DNA from: Stichopus chloronotus
Taxonomy: Eukaryota > Echinodermata > Holothuroidea > Aspidochirotida > Stichopodidae
NCBI GenBank assembly: GCA_021234535.1
Contig: CM037843.1
Coordinates: 6,156,820-6,220,819, forward strand
DNA length: 64,000 nucleotides
Direction: 5' to 3'
Each line of letters begins with the position of its first letter. The stretch's first letter is position 1. Of the stretch, positions 23,564-37,440 are shown piece by piece. A model generated the notes under the pieces. That model made no database searches and was not told where the DNA came from. It was given only the letters and a program-made list of their open reading frames with translations. A program made the translations under genes and the position numbers.

Positions 23564-26500
23564 GTAAACTACCTATATTCTGTTTATTTTTGAGGCCCCC
23601 TATTGAGGTTGTTCAGTGGGAAGCATCTCAATCAATGGATTACAAATTGAGTTAATTTATTTCAGTCTGTCATTTCAGTTTTCTCTAAAATTCAAAGTAA
23701 TTTGTTTGGACTGCAAAAGTGGTAACCTCATGTGCAAATTAGTTTGTTCAAGCACGTTCCTCAGCTAGTCATGAATTCTTTTGATAAATGCCAACCTTGG
23801 CACAGAAATACTCAGTACACTGCATTGATTTAACTATTGAAATTGCTCAACTCCCTGAGCTCAACTGGAATTTTATGAAGAGTACTTGGACAAAGGGGTA
23901 TATATCACTGTTGTGAAAGTGCTTAATAGTTTATTCTGATACTTGTTAAAACGTAATTGATCTTTGAGAAAACTGGAGATGAGCCAACATCATGGTGGCT
24001 GTGTATGTATGATAACTCAGTTACATCCAGTCACAGTTCTAATTTTAGATACTTCTTAGCTTAGAAACCTTATCTTGTCTTGCACACCCCACTGCCTTTC
24101 ATTAGCCGAAATTAATAATCGGTTCTGTGTTGTATCAATCACTCGCAGATAACAAGTTGATTAAAATGTTTTCCATCTTCATTCACACTCAGGCCATCTT
24201 TTCTCCAATCTCACTTTTGTCTCTTTCTACTTCCTTTCGTCTCATTTGGATTCAACTCATTTTACTTCAGGGGTCGTTCCCTTTGATTGGATACATCCTC
24301 CATGGGGGGATGCTGTTTTTCCCATTTCAGAACGCATCTTTCGGGCCGCAGGCCTACTGCTTTTAATTATCACCTCTCGTTTATTGGGACATCCACTTCT
24401 TGGTGGGGAGCAGTCACTAATGTTTTCATGTGACTCATCTTCATTATAACAGTGTTGCCTTTCACTTAAAGGGTGACGGAGCAAGTCAGGAGACATTCAC
24501 AGTTTGTGGGTGCTCGTTTGGATGCTCATTAGGATAGAGACTCAAAGTTCACATAGTCTGTTGGTATCTGTTTACAAACAATTGGCCTATACAGTGTCTC
24601 CAGCGCATGCCCCTTTTCTTGAAGTTCGTAACTTTGTATCTTTGCCAGCCTAACTGTATTTTGACTGCACTAGTAACGTTAATGGTTTCAAAGAAATGGT
24701 TGGATCGGATAAGCCATGGCGCCAACTGTAATGCAATGAAATTTAAGCTAGTATCAGACTTCTAGAAGAACTTACAGCAACAAGAAAATTATCATCTTAT
24801 TGTGGTGATCCACCATTTATTGATCATGGTCATGAACAAAAGCAATCATTTTGGCCCACATTTTAGTCGGATTGACAGAGCTGTACATAAAAAGCTACAC
24901 ATGGGTTGGTAAACTAGTAGTATTTACCCTCAGCAAGGTATCAGAGTGATTATTTTTTAACCAAGTTCAAAGACAATATACTTTGGTGGAATGTTTATCC
25001 ACCAACATAGCTCTTCCAAACCTGGGAACTACCTACAGTATGCTGTACAGAATTACTGTGGTGTTCTGAAAGATTGATGTGATAAGTAGGAGGGTATCAA
25101 TTTGAGAGACCAAATTGGTACCATAGTTTGGACGTCTGCTAACCCTTTAAGGTTCATGAGCATTAATTCAGACATCCTCAAGGCAATGAAGTATGGTTCA
25201 ACTCTTGTTTCAACTCTCTCTTATACGGTTAAGCCATGTTGTCTTTGAAGTTCACATACACCATGGGGGTTGGTTTTCCTTCATTAGACCAAGGTCATCA
25301 AAAGCAGCTCTGGTTTCAAGTGGTCTTAGAGTCACCATTTTGGTAACATGCAGGTGTACACTGAAGTAAAGGGTACACTCACATACACGTGTGCACTCAC
25401 CTATGAATTATGCACTCACATGTGTACACACAAAGAAACAGGTCCTAAAATTCTCTTTTTCCAGCTAACCCAAAATTGCCCCCAGTCTGCCACTCAACCC
25501 CTCTTTCTATAATGTAAATAGCTCTGTCATTTGACCAGTTTTGTATTCCATTTTCTCATCCCAAACCTAACTTTCCTCTGTACCCTCTTTTCTACCCCCA
25601 CCTCTCTCACCCTCCTAATCCATCCCCTCCCCCACACAGACACACCTTTTTTTTTCTTCTCCTCTGCTGTTTTTAATGTTTCACAGTAATTTGTTTTATA
25701 AGAACTCCTTACAGTGACATATGCATTTTTTTGTTACTAACAAGATCTGTAAATTCTGCAAACATTTTACCAATCACCCATCAGCACCTGTTTCAGAACA
25801 CAGACAGATTTGCTAAGTTCCTTTGAAGAAGAAACAAATGGGATTAAACATGTTTTATGATTTGTTGATTGATAGGTAGTGGTAAAGTCATGGTTACTTT
25901 GTTAATGTTGCGTTTCCTCACTGATATATTTAGAAATTCTTGCTACATAAAACCCCATCAATATACTATGATTTTATCCCCTAGGATGTTGTTTCACATT
26001 AGGTCACAAAGTATATCATAAATATACTTGTTTTTACGGTTCAAATACAAGTGAGATGAACAGGCTGTCATTTCTTGGCACATCAGTCCCTCAGATGATG
26101 GAGACAAGGGTCAAAAGTTTAGCAGGTTCATGCAGATTAGCAGGGCTTTTTATGGCCTGTTTCATAGACATGCAAGAGTGGTGCTGTGGTGGGTCAGAGG
26201 AGGTGGGGAAGGGGAATTATTAATTTGTGGAGATCGAAGTGCTCAAAATGAATGGAGATTACATCTTTTGTCCAGCGTAATGTACCTGGATGAAAGTTTA
26301 TGGTAATTATCAAAGTTACTTGTGGTTTTGTTTTTCTCTCCCCTGGAGCGGTGCAGACGAGGTAAGGCTGTAGTGCAACTTGCTGATTATGGTATGTGTG
26401 GGTGAGTGGTTGGTGAGCTGGCATTGTTCCTGTGACTGAACATTACCTAGCAGAGCAAGACGTTTTTTTTTATGACAAGTTGGAATCACTGGTCCATTGT

Positions 26501-28299
26501 TGTAACATCACACACAGTTCCTGGAGTGGTGTAGCCCACAGTGACTATAGCTTCTATTGTAAAGCATCCTTGAAATTCTGTTTCATGTAACTTTGCTTTT
26601 GGTAACTTACTTCAGACACAATTTTGCAGATGCATGCTCCAAAAACATGAAATTGAGCCAATCTTTTGGTTCTTAAGTTAACATTATCTGTGTGGTAAAG
26701 TTCTCAGGAAAAAGTAATTTTGAGATAAAAAATCAGTGGATTCTTCATGATAACTACAAGGCCTATTCTGAGTGACAGTAACTTAGGAAAAGTCTAAGTG
26801 TAACCAGTCAACTTTGCAATGAAGAGGTGTGGTTTGACCCTAACATAACGGTTGTCATTCCAAGAGGTCTAGGATTGCAAAAAACTTTAAAAAAATTAAT
26901 ACCAATAATAGTAAAAACTAAAAATTACATAGTCAGAAATTGTATCTCATGATTTTGTTCTCAGGCCAGGCCAAACACTGACAGTACGTAACAATAGTCC
27001 TCAACTACTACAGAGGCCTAGGCCCATCAACATGCTTTAAAAAAATTGGAAAAAAAAAGCATCTGCAGATTCTACGGGTGGGTGGGTGAGTGGATTTTGC
27101 CAGATAAGACAATTAGTGACACTCAAATTTGGCTAGCTACAACCCTGCTAGTTGCATTGTCTTTGTTTTTTTGTGTATTTTTTTTTTTATTTTCTCACTT
27201 ATCATCATTGTCATTATCATCATCATAATGTTGGTTGTTAAATTGATGTTTGGATATCAGGGCCTCTCTTGCTGTTATCCAGAGCTCTTCCTTAGTTGTA
27301 ACGCACACATCAGGGTTGAGACTTGTTCGTTATTCTTATTTCACCTAGGGGAGTGCTCAACCATTTTGCTTCCGTTGTTAGCAATGATTAAAAGTCCCCC
27401 TGAATCTTTCATGCAATAAATCATCCTAGTTTAATGACTTTACAACTGAAGAATTTTTGTCTCCAAACTTACATGGAATTGGTACTTGTGTGTGTATTGA
27501 CTTTTAATGAACACTCCCACTTTAAGAAATGTGGCTGCTTGGTTTACTTTTGTCAGTACATTGCATTTTGTGAAATTGTGAATTCATGAGAGAACAGAGG
27601 AGAATGAAATACTACCAACCTCATTGTTCTGAAGTCTAATGAATCCCCATATCCTTCCGCAAAAGATTGTTTCTGAAATGAAATTTTTGTCCTCAATCAC
27701 CCCATTTCATGCTGTAAATCTGTACTGCTTCAGTGACTAGTCAGCAGCTGTAGGTTTGACTACATAGGAATGAATAATTGCTGAGATTGCCATCCTATCC
27801 AAATAAGCCTAACATGAAATTCTAAAATCAACGCAAGACTCTAAAAGATGGCCCTTTCACCAAAGCCCCACCCCCACCCCGAGCATTTGTTAGTGTAATT
27901 ACTGTGTGAAGCTTACAACTACATGTCTCGGGAAGGGTTCATTGTCAGCTTTCCATCCATTTTAAAGATCATGGGCAACTGTTCCGTGAGTCATTCACAT
28001 CTTTCATGCAATGTCGAATGGTGCATTGTTAATGAGATGGTGATTAATGTTATATCAGTATACATCAATAAAACTGTGTGAACCCTGATTTATGTGTTTC
28101 TTTGATGCATGTTTCTCCAGCCAGTCATTTGAGTTACTCAGTTTTCTTTTTTTCTGTATGAATCTAATGCACATTGATGACTTTTTTTCTTTACTTTTGG
28201 TTTACATTGGCAGTGTTTAATGTAAAGAACTATATAGATGCCTGTTTATAAAGAATGGCAATGAAATATTGTGGAACCAGCCAGCTGAATAATTCTTTG

Positions 28300-29050
28300 T
28301 ACTTACTATTGACATCATACGTGTGGTATGCCGGAAAACTGGCATACCGACAGCCTGACACGCTGTACAACACGTGCAGCTGACGGCACTCTGCTCTCCA
28401 CTGAACATGCAGATTGGCTGTGAGGATCCCCACACCGCGTGCTGCGCCGCAGCTTTTTTCTCTGAAAATGCACTGAGCTGAGTTACCGCCATGGAACTTT
28501 TCAGTTTATAGTATGTAGCCAAGAGACAGACCCACCTCATGCCAGATAATTACTAAAATGATCAGCCGTCAGCGACGCATCCCCACGAGAGCGACAACCT
28601 AATTAGACCACCTTCGGAATTCCATTGACTTCCGGTAATCACCATTAATGCGCCCGAATCAGACGGAGCACCGCTGACATGGAACTGCAAACATGTGGTA
28701 TGCTGTAATGATATTATCATTATCTGCATTGCTGAATGAAGTGTTGTCAGATACAGTTGCCTAATTGGTGATTACAGAGGGCCTTAGAGGCTGGGTGATC
28801 CCAACTGATCCGGACATTGTTTTTGCTTTCTGTCCTCGTGCAGTGGACCATCGGTACGTGACCCAAGGGGTCAAACGTTAGGCAGGGATGCTGATGTAAT
28901 GTAATGCTAATCTGCTGAATTCCAGGAATCAATCACGAAAAGAATGTTCAGCCATATCGCTCAGATTTCGAGACGTTGATGTCGGCAGTGAGTATTTCCG
29001 GGTGCTATTAATGAGCTCGAAGTGATGAACAACTTGTAGGAATCTGAGGT
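28300..29050. promoter_or_regulatory. Candidate intronic cis-regulatory island
   Basis: About 750 bp of moderate-GC, non-repetitive sequence unlike the AT-rich, microsatellite-rich flanks. It is dense in motifs typical of developmental enhancers: CACGTG adjacent to CAGCTG, several TAATTA/ATTAATG homeodomain-type cores, and GATAA. A short perfect hairpin (GGTATGCC...GGCATACC, 28325-28348) lies at its left end. The call rests only on composition and motif density; conservation has not been tested. Confidence 0.25.
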
Positions 29051-31551
29051 ATGCTGTCATCGTTCATGGGTAGACACACAGAATGTCAGCAGAAAAAAAA
29101 AAGGGGGTAGCTTTTATCTCTGAAAATGGATGTGTCATAGTACCATCCTAACTTATGTTAATTACAAAGTTCCTGAGACATGATTTGACTAAAGGCTAGT
29201 GAACACTAATAACAGCAGAGAGAACAGTCAATATGTCATCACTGTTGATTATTTCATCATTGGTAAATTCAAATGAGTTTGCATATGGTTTAGTGAAGCA
29301 GTATAGGTCTTTCTAAGCCATCATTAATCTCCAATGGTTAGGTCTACATAGCACATGGTTTGGTCAAAAATTGAATCACAAAATATCTGGCCAATGACAA
29401 AAGGGTGTAAATTTCGTCAAGTTTCTGTCTTTGTTCAGAGGGAGCCATCAGAAAACGTTCAAGCTACTTTCATGGCACCGAAGATGTCACTTCACCGCCC
29501 TTTGAAAGTTTTCTAGTGGCGGGCCAAGTTATCCGTCTTCCTGATATTTTTCTTCCTGAGTTTACGTCATGCCCTCCTCCTTAATTTCATCTTTAAGTTT
29601 CGTTATGAAATCAGAAGTTAGCGGAACCTAGAGGAATCAAAAAGTGGGACAAATGATGTTGTTGGTCTCACAACTTGCTGTTAAATGTAGCAAATGAGAT
29701 GAGCTGCAGTGAGTTCTCACAATATAAAAAGGGACAACCGGTATAATCGAATGCCTAATAATCATCTTCCATTGTGACTCCTTTTCTTATTCTTCCCCAC
29801 ACACTTTGCATAAATAATCTAAAGTTTGCATATAGTTGTATGCCTTAAACATAATGGTGCTACTACGATCTCAGCGGCAGTTGCAGCGTGTTATTTGTCT
29901 TCAGCTGTAACTTATTTTTCCGCAATTAGCTCACAATTACTCTCAATATTTCAGACGTATTTTCAATATTTCACAATCGTAATTTTATGATAAGTCTGAT
30001 TTTATAATTTTTCAATGAGATGAACAGAATTGAAACCATTCAAATGGTGGCACTCATTACCAGTTGAACCATTTTACTGTGAAAGCATTATACACACTGT
30101 AGAGGAATGTATTTCCTTTACTCCCAAATGTAACTATGTCCCCTACACTCCTCTCCATCCCATGCATTGCATACAGTAGGACGATACATGCCACCGACTG
30201 CAACTTATGACTCGTGGAAGTCATCACATACATCTGTTGTTACCATTCTGATATTTCTGTGAAATTTCACCAGTGTGACAGTATTGTGAACTGCTGAGCT
30301 TGGTCATCCCGTGTGCCAGTCAATAAATGATGCAGCCAGCTGGTGCACAAGCAACCACAACTCTTTTAATCGCACACAAGCAGGAGTTTTGCATCCATTC
30401 ATCTTTAGCTTCCACACCTTTTCTCAAAAGACTTCTATCCTCTGAAGATTTTTACAATATAAAGATGATATTCCTTGACTGACAACATTCACAGTGGAGT
30501 GAGATTAGTACACTAAGACCAAGTCGTTTCGTCTCTTGTTTTCTACTTCTTCTTTTGTTTGTCTTTTTACCTTGCTTATCTCACATGGTTAACCTCTTCT
30601 GCACTTCTGCACTTGACCTCACCTGTAATCTCTCAAATCCTTTGCGGATGCATTGGCCCATGTTAATCCCACATCGCTTGAATCTTTCAACGCAGCAGTT
30701 TGAATTTCTCGTCTCGTTTGCATCAAAGCAAGGAGAAGCAGTACCTCCCATCTCGTGTTTGTCGTCGCTTTTGAATATGTCATGAATGAAATCATTTGCA
30801 GGGCCCCCAATTCTCCCAGGTAGACACATTCTGACAGTTATTGCTCAACGGCTCATCCACTGTGAACTCCTCACCAGCAGCAGATGGGAGATGAATTATA
30901 ATGGAACTTTAACCGTCCCTGCAGCTTAGATCAAATGTGCACATGTTTATTTTCACTCATTTCAATCACTCAGAATCATCTCAAGGTTCTCTGTTCTTGC
31001 GGAACAAGTTTGTTCCGCTCACGGCTTTTTGTTGCGCAAGTCAGTTGGGATTCCTCCTGATGTTTTAAGGAAAGATTGGCCAAGAATGCGTGTGTGAAGA
31101 TCACTCCATTCCATTTAACCCCCAATTAATCCTGCCACCAGTCCCTCCTGCCGGCTCCCTCCCTTTGATGTGCCTTTAATGCCTCAATCCGACCAGGAGG
31201 GTTGGTACATCCAATGTGTAAGAAGAGTACACTATCCTGAAAGGAAATTTTGGGAGTCTCAAACTCCCAAGGTGAGGGTGGTCTCTTTCTCTGATGACTT
31301 TCCACTGGGATCATAGCAACGACTTGGAATTTCTGACAGACTGAGAGAAGACCTCCAATTGTTGCACCCATAAATAGAAACGACATATAGAGACAGAATC
31401 GCAGAGGAAAATATGCCTGAAGCAACATCAAAGTTGAAGATTATCAGTTAAAAACAAAAAGTCAATAAAGAATCTGGAATATTTTTGTGGCAAAATTTGT
31501 TCAATACCTTTTGTCTGTTGCTAAGTGTGTTTCTTTCATGAAATATTCAAT

Positions 31552-32101
31552 AATATGACCTGTTCTACCTTTAGTTGTTATTTCATGTTGTCAGGATGGA
31601 AGATTTGTCAATTTTAATATGACCTAAACTACCTTTTGTTGTACATCAGTTACAATTGTCATGTTCAGATGGAAGGGTATCAACAATAAGATGACCTATG
31701 CTATCTTTGGTTGGAACTCCATGTACAATTCCAATGTGAATGGAAGATTGACAACAGTAGTTTGACCTGTACTACCTTAGGTTGGTTTTTCAGGTACAGT
31801 TGTAATGTTGGAATGGAAGAGTATCAATTGCAATATGTACTATACCATCTTTTGTTGGTGTTAGAGGTACAATTGCAATGTTAGGATGAGAGTTTCAATT
31901 GTAGTATGACCTATACTGCCTTTAGCTGGTGCTTCAGCTAAAATTGCAATGGTAGAGGATGGAAAAGTTTCAATTGTAATATGACCTATATTACCTTTGG
32001 TTGGTTCTGCAGGTGCAATTGCAATGCTATAATGGAAGATTATGAATTGTAATATTACCTGTTCTACCTTTGGTTGGTGGTTCAGGTACAATTGTAATGT
32101 T
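31552..32101. repeat. 70-75-bp minisatellite, about 8 copies
   Basis: Units contain AATATGACCTATACTACCTT, then TGGTTGGTG, then CAGGTACAATTGTAATGTTA, then GGATGGAAGA. Units start near 31552, 31617, 31689, 31760, 31832, 31903, 31978 and 32050. The last unit runs without a break into the GGAT array at 32101. Confidence 0.85.
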
Positions 32102-32428
32102 AGATAGATGGAGGGATGGACGGATGGATGGACAGATGGATGGATGGGTGGACGGACGGGCAGGCGGGCGGACGGACGGACGGACGGACGGGCGGGCAGA
32201 GGGTGGATGGATGGGTGGATGGATGGGTGGATGGATGGGTGGATGGATGGGTGGATGGATGGGTGGATGGATGGGTGGATGGATGGATGGGTGGATGGAT
32301 GGATGGATGGAGGGACGGACGGACGGACGGATGGATGGACGGATAGATAGACAGACAGACAGACAGATAGATAGACAGATAGACGGATAGACAGATAGAC
32401 AGACAGACAGATAGACAGATAGATAGAT
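32102..32428. repeat. GGAT/GGAC/GATA tetranucleotide array, about 330 bp
   Basis: It starts with mixed GGAT/GGAC/GGGC units, then a higher-order 12-bp repeat (GGATGGATGGGT) of roughly seven to eight copies, then GGAC and finally GATAGACA units. All six frames are nearly stop-free, which explains the long open frames here on both strands; none is a gene. Confidence 0.95.
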
Positions 32429-35400
32429 CAGAACAGGATCGAACAGAACTAACTGAATGATAAAATAGACATGAGAGCACAGACTCAATACACTAGAAAG
32501 GAATGCACAACGCAAGACTAAAATGTAAAACAAAAGCATACAAAGCTAAAAACCTTAAAGAGAAAAGTATGTAAAAACTTATCAAAGTAAAAAGGAAAAC
32601 AAAAGGCAGCATCGGCCCAACACCGGCACGAAGAGAGCAACGACAGGCGTGGTGTTAATTTGAAATCCATGTGGCACAATATGTTGTCTCTCACACTTTT
32701 CCAAGAATTGAATCCTACACATTAATTTCGCTCATTTCCTTTGGACATTAAAAAGACTGTAAAACACACGTCTATCCATATCACAGTGATACACAAAATA
32801 TAAACGGTAAAAAAGGTATCACACCATAACACAAAATATTATATATTTTCTTATTTTTTTATTTTTATGTATATATATATAGATATATATATAGATATAT
32901 GTAATGTAAAAGAAAACCATTGACTCCCTGATCCCAGGTATGTCCTATAGCTGCTAGTATAGTGATCTGAACTCTGCAAAAGTCCGGGGGTTGGAGGGAG
33001 GGGGGCAGTTTAATTTTGGTTCAGTATCAAAGTGTCTTTAATTGTCCCTGCACACCAGTTTGTGTGCATTAATATTAAACAGCATCAGGTTTAATTCAAT
33101 TTAGTGGTCATGTCAGTTGGGTTTAGCTAGAGTTGGCTTCATGCCTGCTTGCGACCGACAGACCGGGGAGCCGTCATGTGTGCGACATGTGTTTCTCATT
33201 TTTTTGGCTGGCGACCACATGCAAGGGATTGAGCACATTTAGTAACACATGTATAGAGTACACTAATAGAATGATCATGCTTGATGTATCGGACTTGAAT
33301 GGCATCAACAGCCTCTACCTTGTAGATTTGGAATCCTCCTTAACATGTCATCATCCCATTTTGTTTCTTCTTCCATTCATAGCTTCAGTACATGTGGTGA
33401 GACACTGATGGGACGATTTCATGGAAAACAGAGAGACGGAGAGAGGAATTCATCAACAGCCCACTGCCATCCAGGACTGTAGGCCTGATTTGAGGAGAAA
33501 GCACGTGAGAGGCGTACATCGCAGAGTTGAATTCACAGAGAGTACACCCTTTACAGAGACAATTTACGACCTGCATGATGCAAGTGTTAAAGGTACATGT
33601 GACGCAACAGCCAGCATAAAGTGAGCAGTGTTCCTGATTCAGTGATCACATGTGAAGGTACAATTCTCAGTGAAAATTGTCGGGGTGGGCCATACGATGT
33701 ATGGTAATTAAGGAGAGCATTAGCTGATATTTCATGTGCAATATAGTGACACCACAAACAGGTAAATGGGATCACACCCCAAGTAGTCCGAGCCTTTCCA
33801 AGTTGGTACATTTGTAGCTCACAGAATTAGAAATATATCGGCTACTATAGCTTGATGTAGAAGATTTGCAGTGATGTCATCATTTAGACCGTATTTAGTA
33901 TGTTAGTCATCTGTGCTGTTTGTAATATATTACAAGTATTCCGTGATGTACCAGGGCCGACACTGGGTGGTAGAGTAGGTATTTACCCCCTAAATTTCTA
34001 GGTGCAGTTCCCTCTTTGACAAAAAAAGCCCTTAGTGATTTACGTATTGAGTTATTTCCGAGTGCCCTTTTAGACACCCCCTTTCCCTCCCCACAGCTGT
34101 GGGGGGTTGAGCATTTCTATGTACCGAGCATTTTGAGGTGCAGTATGTGTAAAATGGTGCATCTATTCGCAGAAGACACTTGTACCTTTTTTTTCCCTTG
34201 TCCCTTCTTCAGCCCACCTCCCATGTACATCTGTTCTGATTCAAACATGTTGACTGGGCAGAGGGTGAATTGAATGGTGTTCCTCAAAACGATCAAAACA
34301 ATTTTGCACAAGTTATCGAGTCATCAGGGAGTTGCTAGAAGCAACTGTTGTTACTGTAATCTTTGTTCCCCTGAGTCTTAAAAGCAGATAGTTTCCTCAA
34401 CAGCTTTTTATCTGTTGCCATGAAATGTTGCCAATTCAAGAGTCTACTATCAGTTGCAGCGTATGTGCATGCCGTTGACTGACAAGTTAAAATACTCTTC
34501 AGAGTTGCCTTCGAATAGACCTACGTCCGAAAAGGTGTTCCAAAGATGTTTGTCTTTCATAGAGTTCACGTGGTGTTAGCCACGAGGAACCTCACGAAAA
34601 AAAAAAACACCACTATGTGATCAGGGTGTTCTTTTTGCTTTATCCTTTTGAATACCAACTGATGTTGCTTTTAGTGTGGTATAATCCTCATCAATGAACT
34701 CTTTCTGATTCTTTTTTACTGTGGTTCCTTTTGAAAAGTCTCGTTCGCAGCTTGTAAAACCCTCACTACAGAGGGGGTTTCACCAGCATCACATGATTGT
34801 GCATCTTGTAGGTTTTGAGGGGCAAGCATACACTTTCTCACACATCATTTTGGTTGTAAATTGCAAGCGTATGTACTTTGTCACAATAGTATTTACGTAT
34901 AGTGGTGTGTGCTGTAAATAGTCCTATGCTTAGGCCGAGTGTGTGTATTTTGCCCATCAAAGCCTGACAGTTCCACTCTTGTGACATGAAACATGACATG
35001 AAACCCCTCTTTAATAACACAGCTGGTCTCTAGGTGCTGTCTGTCCATCCTGAAATGTAGACTTTCTGTTACAAGAAACATTCGAGAGAAAAGAATTACA
35101 CAAGAAATATATACAGAAAGAAACCTACATGGATTCTCTCAACTGATTTTGTGTCTCTTTGTTTTGCTTTTGTATTAATGATGACACTGTGCTATGGCTA
35201 GTTCATTGTCCGACTATTCAGCCTGTATTAGAGATACATCTTTAGTTGATTAATGAAACATATTGAAATCTTCACCGTACCACCAGTTGCTAGTGCAGTT
35301 GATTGATAGTAATAGAGTTCATGTGGATATTAAAGCCTGTCTGAACATCATTCTTCCCTTGTGAACCCACAATGTGCTTGAAGATAAGGTTTATTTAGGG

Positions 35401-35474
35401 TACTACTGAGAACTATCAGAAGGCATGTAGGTCGATACCACAGTTGAAGACCTGTATAAAAAAAGGGGGGAGTT

Positions 35475-35728
35475 ATGCCTCATTCTAGCAAGATGTTGGA
35501 CCTAATGATGCCTCATCCTGAACAGAATGTAGTCCTGATGATGCCTCATCCTGAACAGAATGTAGTCCTGATGATGCCTCATCCTACCAGGATGTTGGCT
35601 TGATGATGCCTCACCCTACCAGGATGTAGTCCTGATGATGCCTCATCCTGAACAGAATGTAGTCCTGATGATGCCTCATCCTACCAGGATGTTGGCCTTA
35701 TGATGCCTTATCCTAGCAGGAGTTTTTT
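35475..35728. repeat. 32-33-bp minisatellite, 8 copies of two unit types
   Basis: All units begin ATGCCTCATCCT and end near CCTGATG. The middle is either GAACAGAATGTAGT or ACCAGGATGTTGG, and the two types are interleaved. The first and last units are the most diverged. Confidence 0.9.
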
Positions 35729-35944
35729 CTAGTATCAAATTCAAGCCAGACTATCAGTATTCCTTTCACAGACGAGGAACACACTCTGCGACATGTTCTT
35801 TGATATAGCTGCAGCGTGGGTGTTCATCAAAATACTGCACGGTATAGAAGTGCTTTTGTTTCCTAACAATGTTTTTGTGAGGTTTTGGTTATTGTGCTAA
35901 ACACAGGATATCCTTTTTCATTTAGTTTCTAATATATCTGAACA

Positions 35945-36230
35945 TTCTAGATCAGGCTTCCTCAAATAGCGGTGTGCGCGCCACTTATGGCGCGCGACGT
36001 GGTTTGGAGTGGCGCAAACATTTACTTTTTTATAACTTTTCTGACAAGAATTTTGTCTCAAAAATAGGCAAATATATCTAGTTCTTTCCACAGACTGATT
36101 TTCAAAAGGGGAGGGGGACACCCTCTCCCCTTATACCCCTCCCCCAGGACGACGATCAGTGGCGCGTTATATCAGTAACATTTTGTATGTGGTGCTTCAG
36201 AAAATTTAACTGAGGAAGCCTGTTCAAGAT
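35945..36230. mobile_element. hAT-type MITE, 270 bp with 8-bp target duplication
   Basis: The element spans 35953-36222. It begins CAGGCTTCCTCA and ends with the reverse complement, TGAGGAAGCCTG. The flanks are TTCTAGAT (35945-35952) and TTCAAGAT (36223-36230), an 8-bp duplication with one mismatch. CAGG-type termini plus 8-bp duplications are typical of hAT elements. No transposase is present. Confidence 0.8.
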
Positions 36231-37267
36231 GGCGATAGTATTTCTTGAGTCACGGGCCATATGTATGCAAAGGACTTTGAATTCAAAAGGACGTTTTGGA
36301 ACCCTGTTATCTGAAAACACTTGAAGGAATAGGTGGTTTTAGAAAAAGACTTGTTTTTGTCCAAACGTTCTTTCTCCGAATGAGACAAAAACAAGCATCC
36401 TGCAAGAAAATGAAAAACACTGATTTAGATAGAAAAAACCTTACCAACAAGAAGCAAATAGTTTAAAGTTGAATTTTAACTTAAAATTACGGTGGAATAC
36501 TCACACAAGGTGAAACTGAATAAAAACAGTGTTGTCTTTTTGCGATTGCTGAGAGCACTGTTGGGCAAATTTTTTTGGGGGCGTGTTTGATCTTTTGGAA
36601 TGTTCCCACAACAGTTTGAGATTTTTTGTCACCTAACATGTTTACTACCTGATGTTTCATCCACAGAAATGGGTTTATTAGGAAGGCATTCAAGATTGGC
36701 TGGGTTTGTAGATTGATTTTATGTCATTCGGTGTTACACTATGTACAAATGACCTTTTCATATTCAACAAATATATTTCAGGGATATCTAAATTTCAAGT
36801 TGGTGCCTTTGTCGGTACTATTTGCATTAAATAACTTTATGTATGATATATTTCACTCTTTTCCAAATGGTTCAGTTTCATGTCAGTGTGAAATTATTAT
36901 CAAGTCTACAGCACATGTAGGAATGTTAGTAGCATAGTAAAACGCCAACTTCTTTGGGCCTGGAGGTAAGTATTGACAAAGGTCGCAAATATATCATTTA
37001 CACTGTTCTAAATTTGTTCCCCTGTATGTTCATAAAGTGAATACGTACCCTTTTTGCGACCTTTGGGATACCTAAGCAGGGTTCAGAGGAGACATTTAAA
37101 GGCATGTCAGATTCTTGACAGTTAGGCCACTGGCTGTTGAATACTTTACAATAGCTATAAATATTATTCGACAAATGATTGGCATTACCTGTTTTGAGAC
37201 TCCCAACTCGACGGCAATGAAAATAGAATTCTTGAAAATTGAGGTTCTGTGTCCCGGCAACTCTCTC

Positions 37268-37440
37268 TCACAAGCACCACCACCCCCTCCCCTGCCACCC
37301 CCCCACCAACCCCCTCCCCTGCCACCCCCTCCCCCACCAACCCCCTCCCCTGCCACCCCCTCCCCCACCAACCCCCTCCCCTGCCACCCCCTCCCCCACC
37401 AACCCCCTCCCCCGCCACCCCCTCCCCCGTCACCCCTCTC
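37268..37440. repeat. C-rich 31-bp minisatellite
   Basis: About five units built from ACCAACCCCCTCCCCTGCC followed by ACCCCCTCCCCC. The + strand is almost pure pyrimidine plus A, so the minus strand carries many closely spaced G-runs able to form G-quadruplexes. The Pro-rich and Gly-rich open frames here are repeat read-through. Confidence 0.9.

Noticed and set aside
28217..28540. 107-codon minus-strand frame inside the GC-richer island
   Set aside because: The composition is Cys/Ser/Met-mixed without any domain or splice support, and it overlaps sequence better explained as non-coding.
30999..31018. Near-perfect palindrome GCGGAACAAGTTTGTTCCGC resembling a steroid-receptor element
   Set aside because: The half-sites are separated by four bases and not the three required for such elements; a single 20-bp palindrome in 64 kb is unremarkable.
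32027..32539. Long open frames (up to 170 codons) on both strands
   Set aside because: They are read-through of the GGAT/GGAC/GATA array and encode only repeated Pro-Ser-Ile-His or Asp-Gly-Trp-Met peptides.
33472..33589. Possible exon ending at AAAG|GTACAT with a coding-like peptide
   Set aside because: The only open frame with a plausible acceptor needs phase 0 entry, but exon B leaves in phase 1; the upstream acceptor at 33382 gives early stops in every frame.
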